A stretch of DNA of 64,000 nucleotides. Origin: Cyathus striatus (Eukaryota > Basidiomycota > Agaricomycetes > Agaricales > Nidulariaceae). Of the stretch, positions 1 through 11,748 are shown piece after piece (within the stretch, counting starts at the first letter, position 1; each line of letters opens with the position of its first letter). The position numbers and the translations under genes are program-made. The notes beneath the pieces were generated by a model. It was not told where the DNA came from. It saw nothing but the letters and a program-made list of their open reading frames with translations, and ran no database searches. The stretch lies in the NCBI GenBank assembly GCA_025738555.1, contig JAOVFP010000006.1, positions 1,364,001-1,428,000 of the forward strand. The letters are read 5' to 3'.

Positions 1-16
1 TTAACGGGAGACTCAG

Positions 17-1348
17 GCACTTGTATGTATGGAAACCTGGCCATTGCTGAATCGAAACAAAGTGGAAGATTCGAAGGTTCTCATTCCTGTCAATGCATGT
101 ACACAGCTTGAAAATGCAGTGATAAAAACCCTAGCACAGAAGGTATGTATATCTTTTAAGTTCATAGTCTATTTCGCTATATCTTCTTGTAGTTGCTCAC
201 CCATTGGGAAACGTTGCCTCTCTACACTCGAATACCCAAGAGGACGCAGGAGGTTTGTTACTTAACGTTGGAGCTTACGATGGTTGCTAACGGACTTCTG
301 AAGGATTTAGCCGCTTCAATAGATACGAATATCAAGATTGCGGAAGAGGAAGTGCTAGTGAAAAGGACCAAACAATATAAAGATGCTGAGCTTAAGATTG
401 AGCCCCTTGGAACAAAGGCGACCAAGCCTTACGACTACTACGAGCACCCACGAAAGCGGAAGGAGTTGCAAGAAGCAGAGGAGACCAAGCAGCATGTCTT
501 GAAACAAAAACAAACGCAACAATCAATTCAAGCCATCATTGCATCTGCTGCACAGGCTGCTGCGTTAGAAGAGAAAGCGGCCATTGAAATAGCTAATGAA
601 GCTAAGGCAAAGGCTGAAGCGGCTGCAGAAAGGGCAGCACGGAAAAAGAACAAACCACCAAAGAAAAATCTGACATCTGAAGAGAAGGAAGCTAACAAGG
701 AGAAGAGACTGCTGAAGCTGGTTGGAGCTGTCGTGGTAAAATGTATGTCGAAATACTCCAAACAAATGGATCACGACTCGTTCAAGAAATATGCGAAGGA
801 AGTGAGTGGTAACTAAACCCGTTTAAAACTGTTGCTGACCGTTTCTCAAGCTCACGCATGTCATCGCTGAGAAAGAGAAAAAGTCGTCAAGCTACAAGGA
901 AGGGCAGCTGGACTCACTGTCGGATGAGAAAGTGGCGAAGATAAAGAAATTCTCAAAGGAATATATCACGAAAGTTTTGCGGAAGTTGGAGAAATCTGGC
1001 AAGAAACTTTCTGCTCCAGCGTCGTCTAGCGCTACGCAAGCCACACCGTCGAGATCGACCTCAATGAATACCCCCAACTCTGCAGATGGGTTTGGAGATA
1101 TAACAATGTCAGTAGAGGAAGCGATGGATATGGACCCAGATTCTGGGAATGAGAGCGAGAGCGAGGATGAGCGTGATGCAAGGCATGTTAGTGCAGAGGA
1201 GCCACCTTCGTCGACATCTACTGGTGCTTCAAGAATTACAGATTTTGGTGGAGATGCGATGGATGTGGATGAGTTACCGCCAACGACGGACGCAGAGGAT
1301 CCTCGCGGTCGGCCGCCCTTAAAAGAAGGATTAAATGGTGGTTGCTGA
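17..1348 (+). CDS. SET2: Histone H3K36 methyltransferase Set2, C-terminal part (5' truncated)
   Basis: Exons 17-142, 193-801 and 851-1348 join in phase; the first exon opens after an intron tail (TTAAC...CTCAG) at the window edge, so the AWS/SET catalytic part lies outside. Visible are an alanine/lysine-rich coiled-coil stretch (AIIASAAQAAALEEKA) and then a typical SRI domain (KLVGAVVVKCMSKYSKQ, KEL then THVIAEKEKK, KKFSKEYITKVLRKLEK). In the Set2 family the SRI domain binds the phosphorylated C-terminal repeats of RNA polymerase II and couples H3K36 methylation to elongation. An acidic Ser/Glu tail follows the SRI. I saw no WW domain in the visible part. The identification rests on the SRI domain and the preceding RIPKR-type motif. 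The SET domain just upstream would confirm it. Confidence 0.85.
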
Positions 1349-1768
1349 CCTTTTCGCGTGTTAATGTTATTCTAATCATTATGTGGGCTTTTGTTGATCA
1401 AGATGTTTTTATTGTAATCGCTTTCTTCATATGAACTCATAGCTCAGGCAGCTCGGGCTCAGTGATTTTTCACGTTAATGCCCGTGAGAGTACTGCAACC
1501 AAACTGCAACTCGGAGTAGGTCTGAGTAAGTATTACAGAAGTGGCGGTAAAGTACTAACGGATGGACTTGTTTGTGCATAACAAATAAAGGCGCGCGATT
1601 CGCGACTCATGGCTGCCACTGGTCCTGCGCAGGCTCAATGCACAACATCTCCCGCAACTTTTCACCACCGGGTTTCGGATATCTATAGACATCAGACCTG
1701 AAGTTGTCCAGCTCTTGTGGGTCCTATGAAACCGAGCGCACTCACCCCTCGATCTTCAGAAATTCATC
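1349..1768. other. Intergenic, Set2 to FGAM synthase relic
   Basis: No coding signal was found. The stretch carries the Set2 3' region and whatever remains of the relic's promoter. Confidence 0.5.
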
Positions 1769-3415
1769 ATGCTTCCCCTTCCCGGTAGTTCGTCTATCTC
1801 ACCCCCAAAGCGTACCCTGCTTCTTGCGTAGAGCCTTCGTTGAGGGTGAGAAGGAAACGGGTCATATACCACAGCCATCTACGTTCTCCCCCGCCCCGGG
1901 TTTATTTCCCCGTGTCCAATGCCACCGATATTGTAACCCTCTGCGCGCATCTTAGGAAATGAAGTCGAACGCCTGGAGCGGAGCACCGTATACCTCCTCA
2001 TCTCATCCTCGCTTCGTTCCACCTCTTACGTCGATAGTTTTTCCAACAAAATCCATGACCGCATGACCCAATCCGTGTTCCCTACCCCTCCAAGTGAAGA
2101 CGAGATCTTTCGCCACGAGACGTAAACCTCTTCGTACCGTAGATCTCCTTCTACCTTCAGATGCCCTCCCTTGGACAATACTGTTACCTCCGAATCGGCC
2201 AACTAATAAGCGCGGGCCGGAAGTTGGGTTATGCACTCGCTCTGAACGAGACTGACTACCTCATCCAAGCTTACATCCCCTCTCCTACCGCAATGCATCG
2301 CAATCCCACCGATGCTGAACTCTTCATGTTCGCATTAGTCAAAAGCGAGCACTACCGATATAAAATCTTCAATGCCTCCTGGACGATCGGCGGCGGGAGC
2401 GAGGAAAGAGCATTTTCCGGACGATTAGGAACACAGAAAATGTAACCAGCGGGAAAGGCACTATATTGGTAGCGATAACGCTGCGGTTCTAAAAGTCTCA
2501 ACTAATCCTCCGAGGTTTCTCATATATCCAGAGAAAGAGACTACTGCCAATGGCAGTATCAAGTAAGTACTTATATTCGACTACACCTGAGGCATACCCC
2601 ATTCTCATCCAACAGCCATTTCCCCTTATTCAGGTGCAGCCACTAATTCTGGTGATAAAATCCGCAACGAAGGTGCTACAGGGCACAGATCACGCCTCAA
2701 AGCTGGTCTCTCCGGATACACTGTGTCCAATCTCTCTCTTGAGGGGTACATTCAACCCTGGGAGGAAGAAAATGTCGATAGGCCAGGGTACATCGCAAGC
2801 TATAAGGACATCATGCATGAGGCCCCTATAGGCTCTGTAATTTCCAATAACGGGTTCGGAAGGTCCACCCTTTCAGGGTATGGGAGAACACTCCTGTTGA
2901 GAGATGGGGTTGACGATGAGTTGAGAGGGTATCACAAACCAATTATGATTGTAGGTGGCTATGGTATTATTAGGCCGCAATTTGCGCCAAAGCCTGGCCT
3001 CATCACGATCTCGCTGACGGTAAGAGCCGCCTTAGTGGTTTGGCGCTGGCTCAGATTTTTGGCAAAATAGGTGCTGAAGCGCCAGATGTCGACGATCCCA
3101 GGGTACTCAGGGCATTCTTGGAAGCCTGCTAGGAGGTGCGAGAGCGTCATCCTGAATTAGGTTTGGCGTAGTACAATCGCTGCGATGGAGGTCTATTCAC
3201 AACCGATGTCGTTCGCTAGTCGTGCAGGTGTCACTATCAGCATGGACAACCTTGGGGTGCAAGCTCAGAACTCTGTGGTATCGTTATTCAGCAATGAATT
3301 AGGAACTGTGTTTCAGATCAAGAAAAGTGTGGAATCGTTTGCTAGTATTCTGACAGGCAAGGAGGTGCCTAAGGGTGATGTTCATGTACTTGGTGATTGT
3401 CACGAGGAAGAGTGA
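1769..3415 (+). pseudogene. Decayed phosphoribosylformylglycinamidine (FGAM) synthase
   Basis: Pieces of the purine enzyme FGAM synthase (yeast Ade6, bacterial PurL) follow each other in the right order but in different frames. The start region gives MLPLPGSSS; then come YVLPRPGFISP, SNATDIVTLCAHLRNEVERLE, RNPTDAELFMFALVKSEH, KIFNASWTI, HPTAISPYSGAATNSGDKI, GLSGYTVSNLSLEGYIQPWE, IASYKDIMHEAPIGS, VGGYGIIRPQFAPKPGLITI and, near 3185-3415, SRAGVTISMDNLGVQ and LFSNELGTVFQIKKS. Stops and frameshifts separate them: a stop about 20 codons in, a frame change near 1921, and several further stops. Long parts of the roughly 1,300-residue enzyme, including the glutaminase domain, are missing. This must be a dead duplicate, with the working copy presumably elsewhere. 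Gene identity is secure; the exact ends are approximate. Confidence 0.88.
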
Positions 3416-3567
3416 TGATCGATGAGGTCACCGTTAAGTACATACGTTGGTTACATAATATAAGACGGCCGACTGTCGGAGCTTTAACTATCACGACTTC
3501 ACATAACTAACATAGTATTCTTGTTCATGCCTCTTCAATAAAAAGCATATCGCTTTATTCTCTGACA

Positions 3568-6500
3568 ATGGTCGAAATTACAATTCGGAAGAGGCCTCAC
3601 TCAGAGGCAGTTATCACACAACGCAAATTCTTCAAGAAAACGGCGAAGGGGAAGGTGATCAAGGGTTTGCACTTTTCCGTCTTTGCTCTGCGGCTTGTCT
3701 AATATCATATCCTTCAATCAGTATTAAGAGAACGTTATCTTCGTGACGACGTTGGCTGTGGAATACATGGATGTTCTCTCTGTACCGATACCCCAAATGC
3801 TTCCAGCCAATCGTTGCCTACCTCAGGCGACGTTACTCACCCTCAGTTCCCAAATGGACATTTCTTAATACCAGATACCAATGTATTTTTATCGCAGGTA
3901 CTTAAGACCTGCTCACAGTATATCGCACATGTTCACATTTTTAGATGGACCTCGTCGAGTCACCTCTTTTTAATCCGCCTTTGATCCTGCTTCAAACAGT
4001 CATTGAAGAAGTTCGACACCGCTCTCTTCCTTTATATAACCGGCTGAAGGCTCTAATGAACATGGATGAAAAGAAAATTTGGATATTTTATAATGAATAC
4101 CGCTCGTGCGTATCATGAGCTACTGGATCCAACGTAACGTGTAGACTCACCTTTCTGTGCTCAGAGAAACGGCGATCATACGTGAAGATGGAGAAACGCC
4201 AAATGATAGGAATGATAGAGGCGTGTTATTATTATTATTCGTCATTTGTTGACTTACGCTCGCAATCCTAGGTATTCGCAGGGCTACCAAATGGTTCACG
4301 GAGCATTTTGCTCTTGCTCATTCACCTGTTCGCGGAAAGGCACAACAACCCCCTACTATGGTTCTTATGACTGAAGACGTTGCAAACAGAGATAAAGCAA
4401 ATTTAGATAGCATTACGAGTATCTCCGGTATGAATTTTCCTCTTCCTTTATTTCGATGAACACGCATAACCATTTTCGTAGTTCGGAAATACGTTGAAGG
4501 GCTGAAAGATTCCTCACAACTTTTGGACTTACTTGCTGTTATATCCGAGGATATTGAGCATACCAAAGCACCGAGCACCGGTAGACAAGCACTCTATCCC
4601 GAAGTACGTATCGCAAACCCTTGCAATTCTGTTATTTACTCGCCACTTTACTTTAGTATATTTCCTCTTCAACGCTACTACCGCTTATCAAGGCAGGCCA
4701 GCTTCATCAAGGCCATTTCAATGCAAATGCATACAATTACTTGGAAGGCACTGTTTCTGTTTCTGCATTTGATAAACCCGTATTGTTAATCGGAAGGGAA
4801 AACATGAATCGTGCTGTTAGTGGGGATATTGTTGTTGTGGAGGTGTTCGATAGTAGCGAATGGAGGGCGCCAGGTGAAGAAGTGCTCGACATGGAAGGTG
4901 CGATCTTTTTAGATGATACCTATGGCTCGTGTTGACGGTCTTCATTCCAAGCTACTCTGCGAAATGATGACGCAGAAGAAAGTGGAGATGAAATAGAGGA
5001 TGAGGCAGGAGACGAGGTGCTGAAAAGGGAGAAACAGGCGCTCCAGGAAGCCAAGAAAGAGAAAGAACAGCCTAATGCGAAACAGCCTACTGGACGAGTT
5101 GTGGGAATTGTGAAAAGAAACTGGCGCGCGTATGTATTTCCATCAGCCTTAGCATACTAGTTCTGATGATTGCTTCAGGTACGTCTGCCACTTAGATCTC
5201 TCGACGCTACCACCGTCCGTTGTGTCTGGTAACGCATCGTCAACATCTCTCTCTGCCATCCCTGCTCTTGCAACGCCTGTTTCACGCCTTCTCCCTCGCA
5301 TTCGAATTAGGACGCGACAGGCCGCTTCCCTGGTCGGCCAAAAGATCCTTGTGACCATCGATCGTTGGGACATCAATTCACGGTATCCGGAAGGGCACTT
5401 CGTTCGTGCGTTGGGTAGGGCTGAGAGCAAGGAAGCCGAACAAGAGAGTTTATTGCTGGAGTATGAAGTCCCATATAGGCCATTTGGAAAGGCTATTTTG
5501 GATTGCCTTCCTACAGAGGGTGAGCAGTGGGTGGTCCCGCTTAAGCCGATTGATGGGGTTGGAGAGGGGAGGGTGAAGGAAGCCTGGAGAGATAGGGAAG
5601 ATTTGAGGGAATTAATTGTCTGTAGTATTGACCCTCCTGGTAAATGGTTTCTTTCTTGGACTTACAGGTGAACATATGAAACTCATAATCATTTAGGATG
5701 TCAGGATATCGACGATGCACTTCATGCTAAGCAACTTCCCAATGGTAATATTGAAACTGGCGTCCGTGAGTGTCACCAAAAGCCCATGTTTTGCATCTTG
5801 TAACCTACGCGTGTTAATTTGTATAGATATCGCCGACGTCTCTCACTTTGTACATCCGGACACGCCTATGGACAACGAAGCCGCTTCTAGAGGGACAACA
5901 GTATATCTCGTGGATAAGCGCATTGACATGCTTCCCGCCCTCCTTGGAACTAATCTATGCTCCCTACGACCCTACGTTGAGCGACTGGCCTTTAGTGCTA
6001 TATGGGTATGTTATATTTTGAGCGTTATCTGTGATTCCATTAACTCAGGCTTCATCAGGAAATGACACCTGACGCAGAAATTGTCAAAGTTCGCTTTACA
6101 AAATCTGTCATTTCATCAAAAGCTGCTTTCACGTACGAAGAGGCACAAATTCGTAAGGACGATCCGTAAGTCTGTTAATCTCTTCCCAGAATATTGATAT
6201 TAACGCGAGCTTGTTAGGCACCAGCAAGATGAACTTGCACAATCGATCCGCCTCCTTAACTCACTGGCAAAAAAGTTGAAACAAAAGCGTATGGATGCTG
6301 GTGCATTAAACCTTGCATCGCCTGAAGTCAAGATCAACCTTGGAAGCGCCGAGTCCTCTGACCCTATTGACGTTGAGCAGAAGGAACTTCGTGAAACGAA
6401 TTCGTTGGTAGAAGAATTCATGTTGCTTGCAAATGTGAGCGTGGCAAAGCAGATCCAGCAAACATTCCCTCAGACAGCTGTTCTTCGGTCAGTGCACTTG

Positions 6501-7471
6501 TTCTCCACCTTTATTCCTTAGCCTAAAGATTGTACACGTAGGCGTCATTTACCTCCACCGAAAACGAATTTTGAAAAACTGCAGGACATTTTGTTGAAGA
6601 AGAAAGGAATGGTTCTTGATGTATCTAGCTCAGGTGCACTGGCGGCATCGTTAGATAAATGTGTGGTATGGCTGGAAATGTGCAAATTTCCTCTACAACA
6701 CTCATATGTACTATAGGATGCTGAAGAGCCTGCGTTCAACACGTTAGTACGTATTATGGCCACCCGCTGTATGCTTTCTGCGGAGTACTTCTGTTCCGGG
6801 AGCGTAGCTCGCGACACTTTTGGTCATTATGGTCTCGCCAGTCCTATTTATACCCATTTCACGAGTCCTATCCGTCGATACGCCGGTATGTAAGCCTGTT
6901 CTTCCGTAACTCTCTTCTTATGCATGAGGAATAGATGTCTTGGCCCATCGGCAACTAGCAGCTTCGATTGGATATTCTCCACTTCATGCGTCATTGCATT
7001 CCAAGTCCCATGTAGAACGTATTCTGGATGTTGTTAACAGAAGGCATCGCATGGCGCAAATGGCTGGAAGAGCGAGCGTTGAGTTTTATGTTGGCCTTGC
7101 GTTGAAAGGCCGCGGAGAGAAGGAAAAAACCAAGCAGACAGAAGAAGCCTTTGTTATCCGAACCTTTAGAAATGGCCTGGGTGTCTTCGTCTCAAAGCAA
7201 GCATGCTCTTCTTACAAAAGTTTCGCCCTCTGATCTTCATGTTCATAGACTCGGTATTGAGGGTCTGATTATGTTTAAACGTGACACGGATTTCGATGTT
7301 GAAAATTATAAAATTACGGTCCCAGCTCCGTCTTCGGGCGGTAGGGGTGATATCTCAATTGCCGTGTTTGACAAGGTAGTCGTCAATATCGAGGTGGAAA
7401 AGGATCGGAACACCCAAAGAGGAAAAGTAAAAATGACGCTGGTGCACCCAGTAGATTCATCAGAGTTGTAA
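3568..7471 (+). CDS. DIS3: Exosome catalytic subunit Dis3/Rrp44
   Basis: Seventeen exons rebuild a 1,016-residue protein: 3568-3664, 3722-3897, 3945-4105, 4165-4220, 4272-4427, 4482-4603, 4657-4897, 4952-5129, 5179-5639, 5697-5765, 5827-6005, 6059-6165, 6218-6487, 6542-6665, 6717-6885, 6935-7196 and 7249-7471. The length matches yeast Rrp44 (about 1,000). Domain order is CR3 ([14 protein letters not shown]), PIN endonuclease ([23 protein letters not shown]), cold-shock domains ([20 protein letters not shown]), the RNB exonuclease (SIDPPG then CQDIDDALH, with the metal-binding Asp residues) and a C-terminal S1 domain. It is the processive 3'-5' RNase and endonuclease of the RNA exosome. Introns 4 and 16 appear to begin with GC instead of GT. 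It converges with the AT-hook gene, 98 bp between stop codons. Confidence 0.97.
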
Positions 7472-7568
7472 CTCTTGACTTTACAATATATACACAAGAT
7501 AAAGTGCAAATCTTAAATTGTAATCAATATATTCGTACGTGCAATAATAATGTGATCCAAATAACAGT

Positions 7569-9293
7569 TCAGGAGAGGAAATCGATTGGGTCCGGCTCAT
7601 CATCCTCAGCTATCGGCCGGGGTTTGCGGAGGATTTCCAGGACCACAGATGGCATAGGAAGTATTGCAGTTACCTATCAATTAATTATCAATGAAAAATG
7701 GACATAACAAAGTCATCCATACCTTTTTGGTTTTCCTCCCTTTGCATATTCCTTTTGCTTCCACCTTCTGAACGAGTATCTTTGAATTTATGTGTTTTCT
7801 AGAGGCGATATGAGCGTAAACAATATTTTAATATGCCGTGGCTAGTACGATGCATACCGGCACGTACCCTTTAAAATTATTTTCCGAGTATCTTGCTGTC
7901 TCGACCTTAGGTCGTTTCTTGGGTTTGGAAATGATGGGTTTCTTCTCTTCATCATTTTCGACATCTATAACCTTCCTAGAACGCTTGCCTAAACTCTTTC
8001 CTGAGACAGATGCTACTTCATTACTAGACCCTGATGATCCTTGAACAAGCATGTTTGAAACCGGTTTTTCTGCCTGGCGTGTATTAGGTTTCGCCAACCT
8101 CACATCAGTCGCTTCGAGATCTGAATGGAGAAAAAAGAGTATCATCAGTGGAACATTCGAAGCTTCGTAAATACGTACTTACCTGTTTCCAGTGCGGATA
8201 CCTTCTGCCTTTTAGTTTTAAAAATAGCTTCATCCTTGACACTTTGAACCTCTTCGCATTTGTCCTGCTTTCTTGTTCTTTTCTGTCTCGGTTTTTGGGA
8301 TACTTCCATATCATTTGACTGCATTTCATTGACTTGATTACTCTGTGTATCTCGAGATTCCTTTCCCACTTGGATGGAATCAACCTCACAAGTACTTCGA
8401 ACTTTTGCTTTGGGATGAGATTGACCACCATTCCCTGTTTGGCATGTTGAATAAATGGTCAGTAGTGCTGGCGCATGCGCAGTACAAATGTAAGTCGCAC
8501 CAGAAGCTTTCTTTCTGTCCTTTCCCTTCGGTTTAGTTAAGGTCTTATGGGTTCCATCCGATTCTGAGAGTATGCAATTGGCTGCAACTTTAATCTTGGT
8601 TGGCTTCTTGGCAGAAGTTCTTTGGCGAGAAACTCGTACTTTAGCTGTAGATGATGCCTTAGTGCGATCACCCTTTGCTGTTTCCTTCGCTAGGGAATCA
8701 TCTGCAAGCTGTCCTTCCATAATATCTGCAGCCGTGATGGATGCCTTGGGTGGTCTACCTCGGCGCTTTATTACCTTGTCAGATTCCTTATTTGGCCTAC
8801 TTTTGGTATGCGTTATAGACTTCTCAGGACTAATCCTCTTAGTTTCATGAAGTTAGCCAACCATCTCAGTCACAGTAACAGTAACATAAAACTCACTGTC
8901 AACTTTCCACCCTCAGCGACTTTAAGTGCCTTGCTGTTCATAACTTCGCCCCTTTCCTCGCACGAGTTAGATGTCGCTTTACTGCTACTTCCAACATGAA
9001 GAATGGCCGATGAAAGTGCAACATTTCTTCCTGATTTTCTGGGTGACCTCCTCTGCGTAGGATTGCGTCCAAGAAGGATATCAGCCAGTGTATTCCTGTT
9101 CGTGGGAACAAATATGCTAGGGAATGGCTCAGAAAACGAGCAGTCTTTAGTTAGGCAGTGTAGTTTACCCTCCTCTGTCTCGAAATCGAGCTTGCTGTCT
9201 CTGCAATCTCTGAGCGCGACTTTCTTCTATTGCGATTGGTGTAGGAGCGGCCGGGAGTAAGGACCCAGTGGTTGTCTTTGAGCCATTAACCAT
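7569..9293 (-). CDS. AT-hook-containing basic nuclear protein, function unknown
   Basis: Six exons join in phase to a 477-residue protein: 9293-9169, 9116-8897, 8837-8183, 8120-7868, 7798-7723 and 7673-7569. Near residue 135 is an AT-hook (KRRGRPPK), a minor-groove DNA-binding motif. The middle is Lys/Arg/Ser-rich and probably disordered. Two stretches look conserved rather than random: an N-terminal RDRGGIFVPTNRNTLADILL crossing the first splice junction, and a C-terminal VVLEILRKPRPIAEDDEPDP ending in IDFLS. I do not recognise the family. Chromatin or chromosome association is an inference from the AT-hook and basic composition. The last two exons are small and easy to miss; they are supported by exact phase and by the conserved-looking tail. 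Confidence 0.7.
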
Positions 9294-11748
9294 TCGTATG
9301 ACTGACTCGGGAATTCACAAATACCACTGCGTTGATGGCCTCTGTCCAGCTGGGAGATTAAGTATAACCTTATTAGCTAGTAAGTGGAAACTGTGGAATA
9401 CGAATTGATGTCTGAACCTGGACCACGCGTCTACTGGGTTTGCACGTGACCGTGTCCTAAGACTAGAATTTTAAATTTAAATACATGCATGCATAATTAT
9501 AATTACATTATAAACAATAATATTACTTAAACAATCACGGGCCGGCCGGGGCCGGGACCAGCCCCAGTGCTTTGAAGCTCACGAGTCATACTTTGGCCAA
9601 ACTTGGGCCATGGCCTTGGCCATACTTACGAAAACTCAATCCCTCAGGAATTACCCATGAATTATATATGATATAAGTTTTGTTTAAGTGTAATTTCAAC
9701 AGTTAAGTAGCATTAGTCTCTTCTGAAAGTTCAGTCAGATTTGAGTCAGATGTCTTTGTTTTTTTTGCAAAAAAAAGCTGCCTCATGCACATGAGTCACT
9801 AGTACTTAATACTAAGTACATACTACTCATCTGATAGACTGATTGTAGCATGTTGACGGCGTAATTTCAAAGTGTAACACTACCACCCGAATCAGAATTT
9901 TTGTGCTGCCTGGCTCAAGCCTGGCTAGCCTGTACAGTGTAGAATGATGGTTCTGGGTGGCAGGTTGGTGATAAGCTGCACATTATGCTAGCATGATATT
10001 ACTGACAGTTGCATGTTTGTCTTTATGACATTGTTTCCCATGTCATCAGTTCAAGAAACTAGCAGTAGCTCTGGACTTTTAAGTTGTGACGATGGCTGGC
10101 TGCTATTTCTTTTATCCAGTAAGTTACAAACTTCATTGTGCTTCCCATAAGGGAACACCTTACCAAGGACACTGCAGTGACTCAGTACTAGTAGTGGCAT
10201 ACAGATGCGGCATGCCTCTATTTTAGCGTTGAGTTGATAGCCTAAGAATTGGAAATGAGAAATGGTGATATCCCGTTATGATGATGTACAGTGTAGACCC
10301 ACGCAATACAGTCTACGAATGATCTAGTGGCTTCTTCAAGATAAGGATGACCCTTTGCTTCGAAGCCTTGACTGAAAATCACCACAAAATCGCCATTTCA
10401 TTCTATAGAATGCCTCGCAATACATTCATCAACTAAACATGTCATCAGTAGTCAGGACATATGATTTGGGCATCCCAAATGCAACTGTTTTCGGCACGTC
10501 ATAGCGGTTTGTGACAGCAATTTAGTGTGGCGAGTAGCCAAGGTTGCCACTCGTCTGTATATCAATATTCTAATTCGTGCTTACCAGTTAGAAATTGAAA
10601 TTTTGGCGAGTCTGAGTGGCTTCATGCCTTACGGCGACCTACCTAGTAGTAGTGGAAAACCGAGACTGCTATTGAAGTTGAACCAATATCAAACTACCGT
10701 CAAGTTTCAGCGGTCAGACTAGAAGGAGGAGTCAGGACACACGTGGATTGCACACGGCTTCGTCAAAGCAAGTATTTCACAGCCTCATGACATTTCCCCT
10801 TCACGACGAGTGTTCACAAGCTACAAAGAAAACACCCGTGTATTCCATGCTGATTCCACGTTTTACAAGATAGAGAGAGCAATGTAGTAGTAGGCGCCAG
10901 TTACCACCAAGTTACGACCTCAGCTTACCGATAATTTATAGTGCCCTTAACCACGAATAGCATAGTAATTAGTAGCATTCCGTTCTCAACATCACTTGAC
11001 GTACATCGCATGCCCTCCTGCTGTAAGCCTGATGGCATTCATATGCTTTCCAGAGGAAGTATTCCGTCGTACATATTTAAGCTTAAGTTTTACCGGTTAC
11101 CGTTCAACTTCATTCCCGCGCCAATTTTCTGAACTCGTGGGAGTAATAGTATGGAAGTTTGATAGAAACATTTATTTGTATGCGTGACACGTTACACTGG
11201 CATTTTGACTGGAACATAGTTGTTCATTGCCTCCACATCTACTTGAGCCTTGTGCACGCGGTACTCCGTTTTCTAGTCAAGCTAGCAGACTTTGGTGACG
11301 TTACTGTACTGAGTGCAGTTGTATTTCTTTCAGTTTTTCATATCCCCCGGAAGTTCTAATCACCGTGTCGCGGATTGAATTCGAGCTCCACTGTTGAACT
11401 TGGGCGAATGCTTTCGCTGAAAATTTACTGACTTTACTGGAAAGGGCTTATACCTCAGCTACATGGAAGGCCAAGTTCCATCGTATTACCTTATCGAGGG
11501 CTGTTGTGTCTTGAGCGTGTAGCTTTTCTCTCCTCCCTTGGAGATTGGAGTAAATCCGATGATATTGGATTTTGCAGGAGTGCCTACAGGAATGAGGCTG
11601 GAGCACCTGAGAGAAATCCCTGACGTTGTAAATGGTGTCTTGGATAGACGATTGACCGCCCGCCAGGTATAAATATTGTACGAGTATACTCATCTTCGTT
11701 TTTACGTCCCACAAGTTCCCTGATCCCTACGCGTCTACTCTTTAAACA
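9294..11748. other. Gene-poor 2.4-kb intergenic stretch
   Basis: No reading frame here has splice support or recognisable protein similarity. The sequence is AT-rich, with a GC-rich tract of G/C pentamers at about 9538-9556 next to an AT-rich patch (9470-9530). I saw no long terminal repeats, tRNA or transposase. It may hold an old degraded element or a non-coding RNA, but nothing here shows either. Confidence 0.4.
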
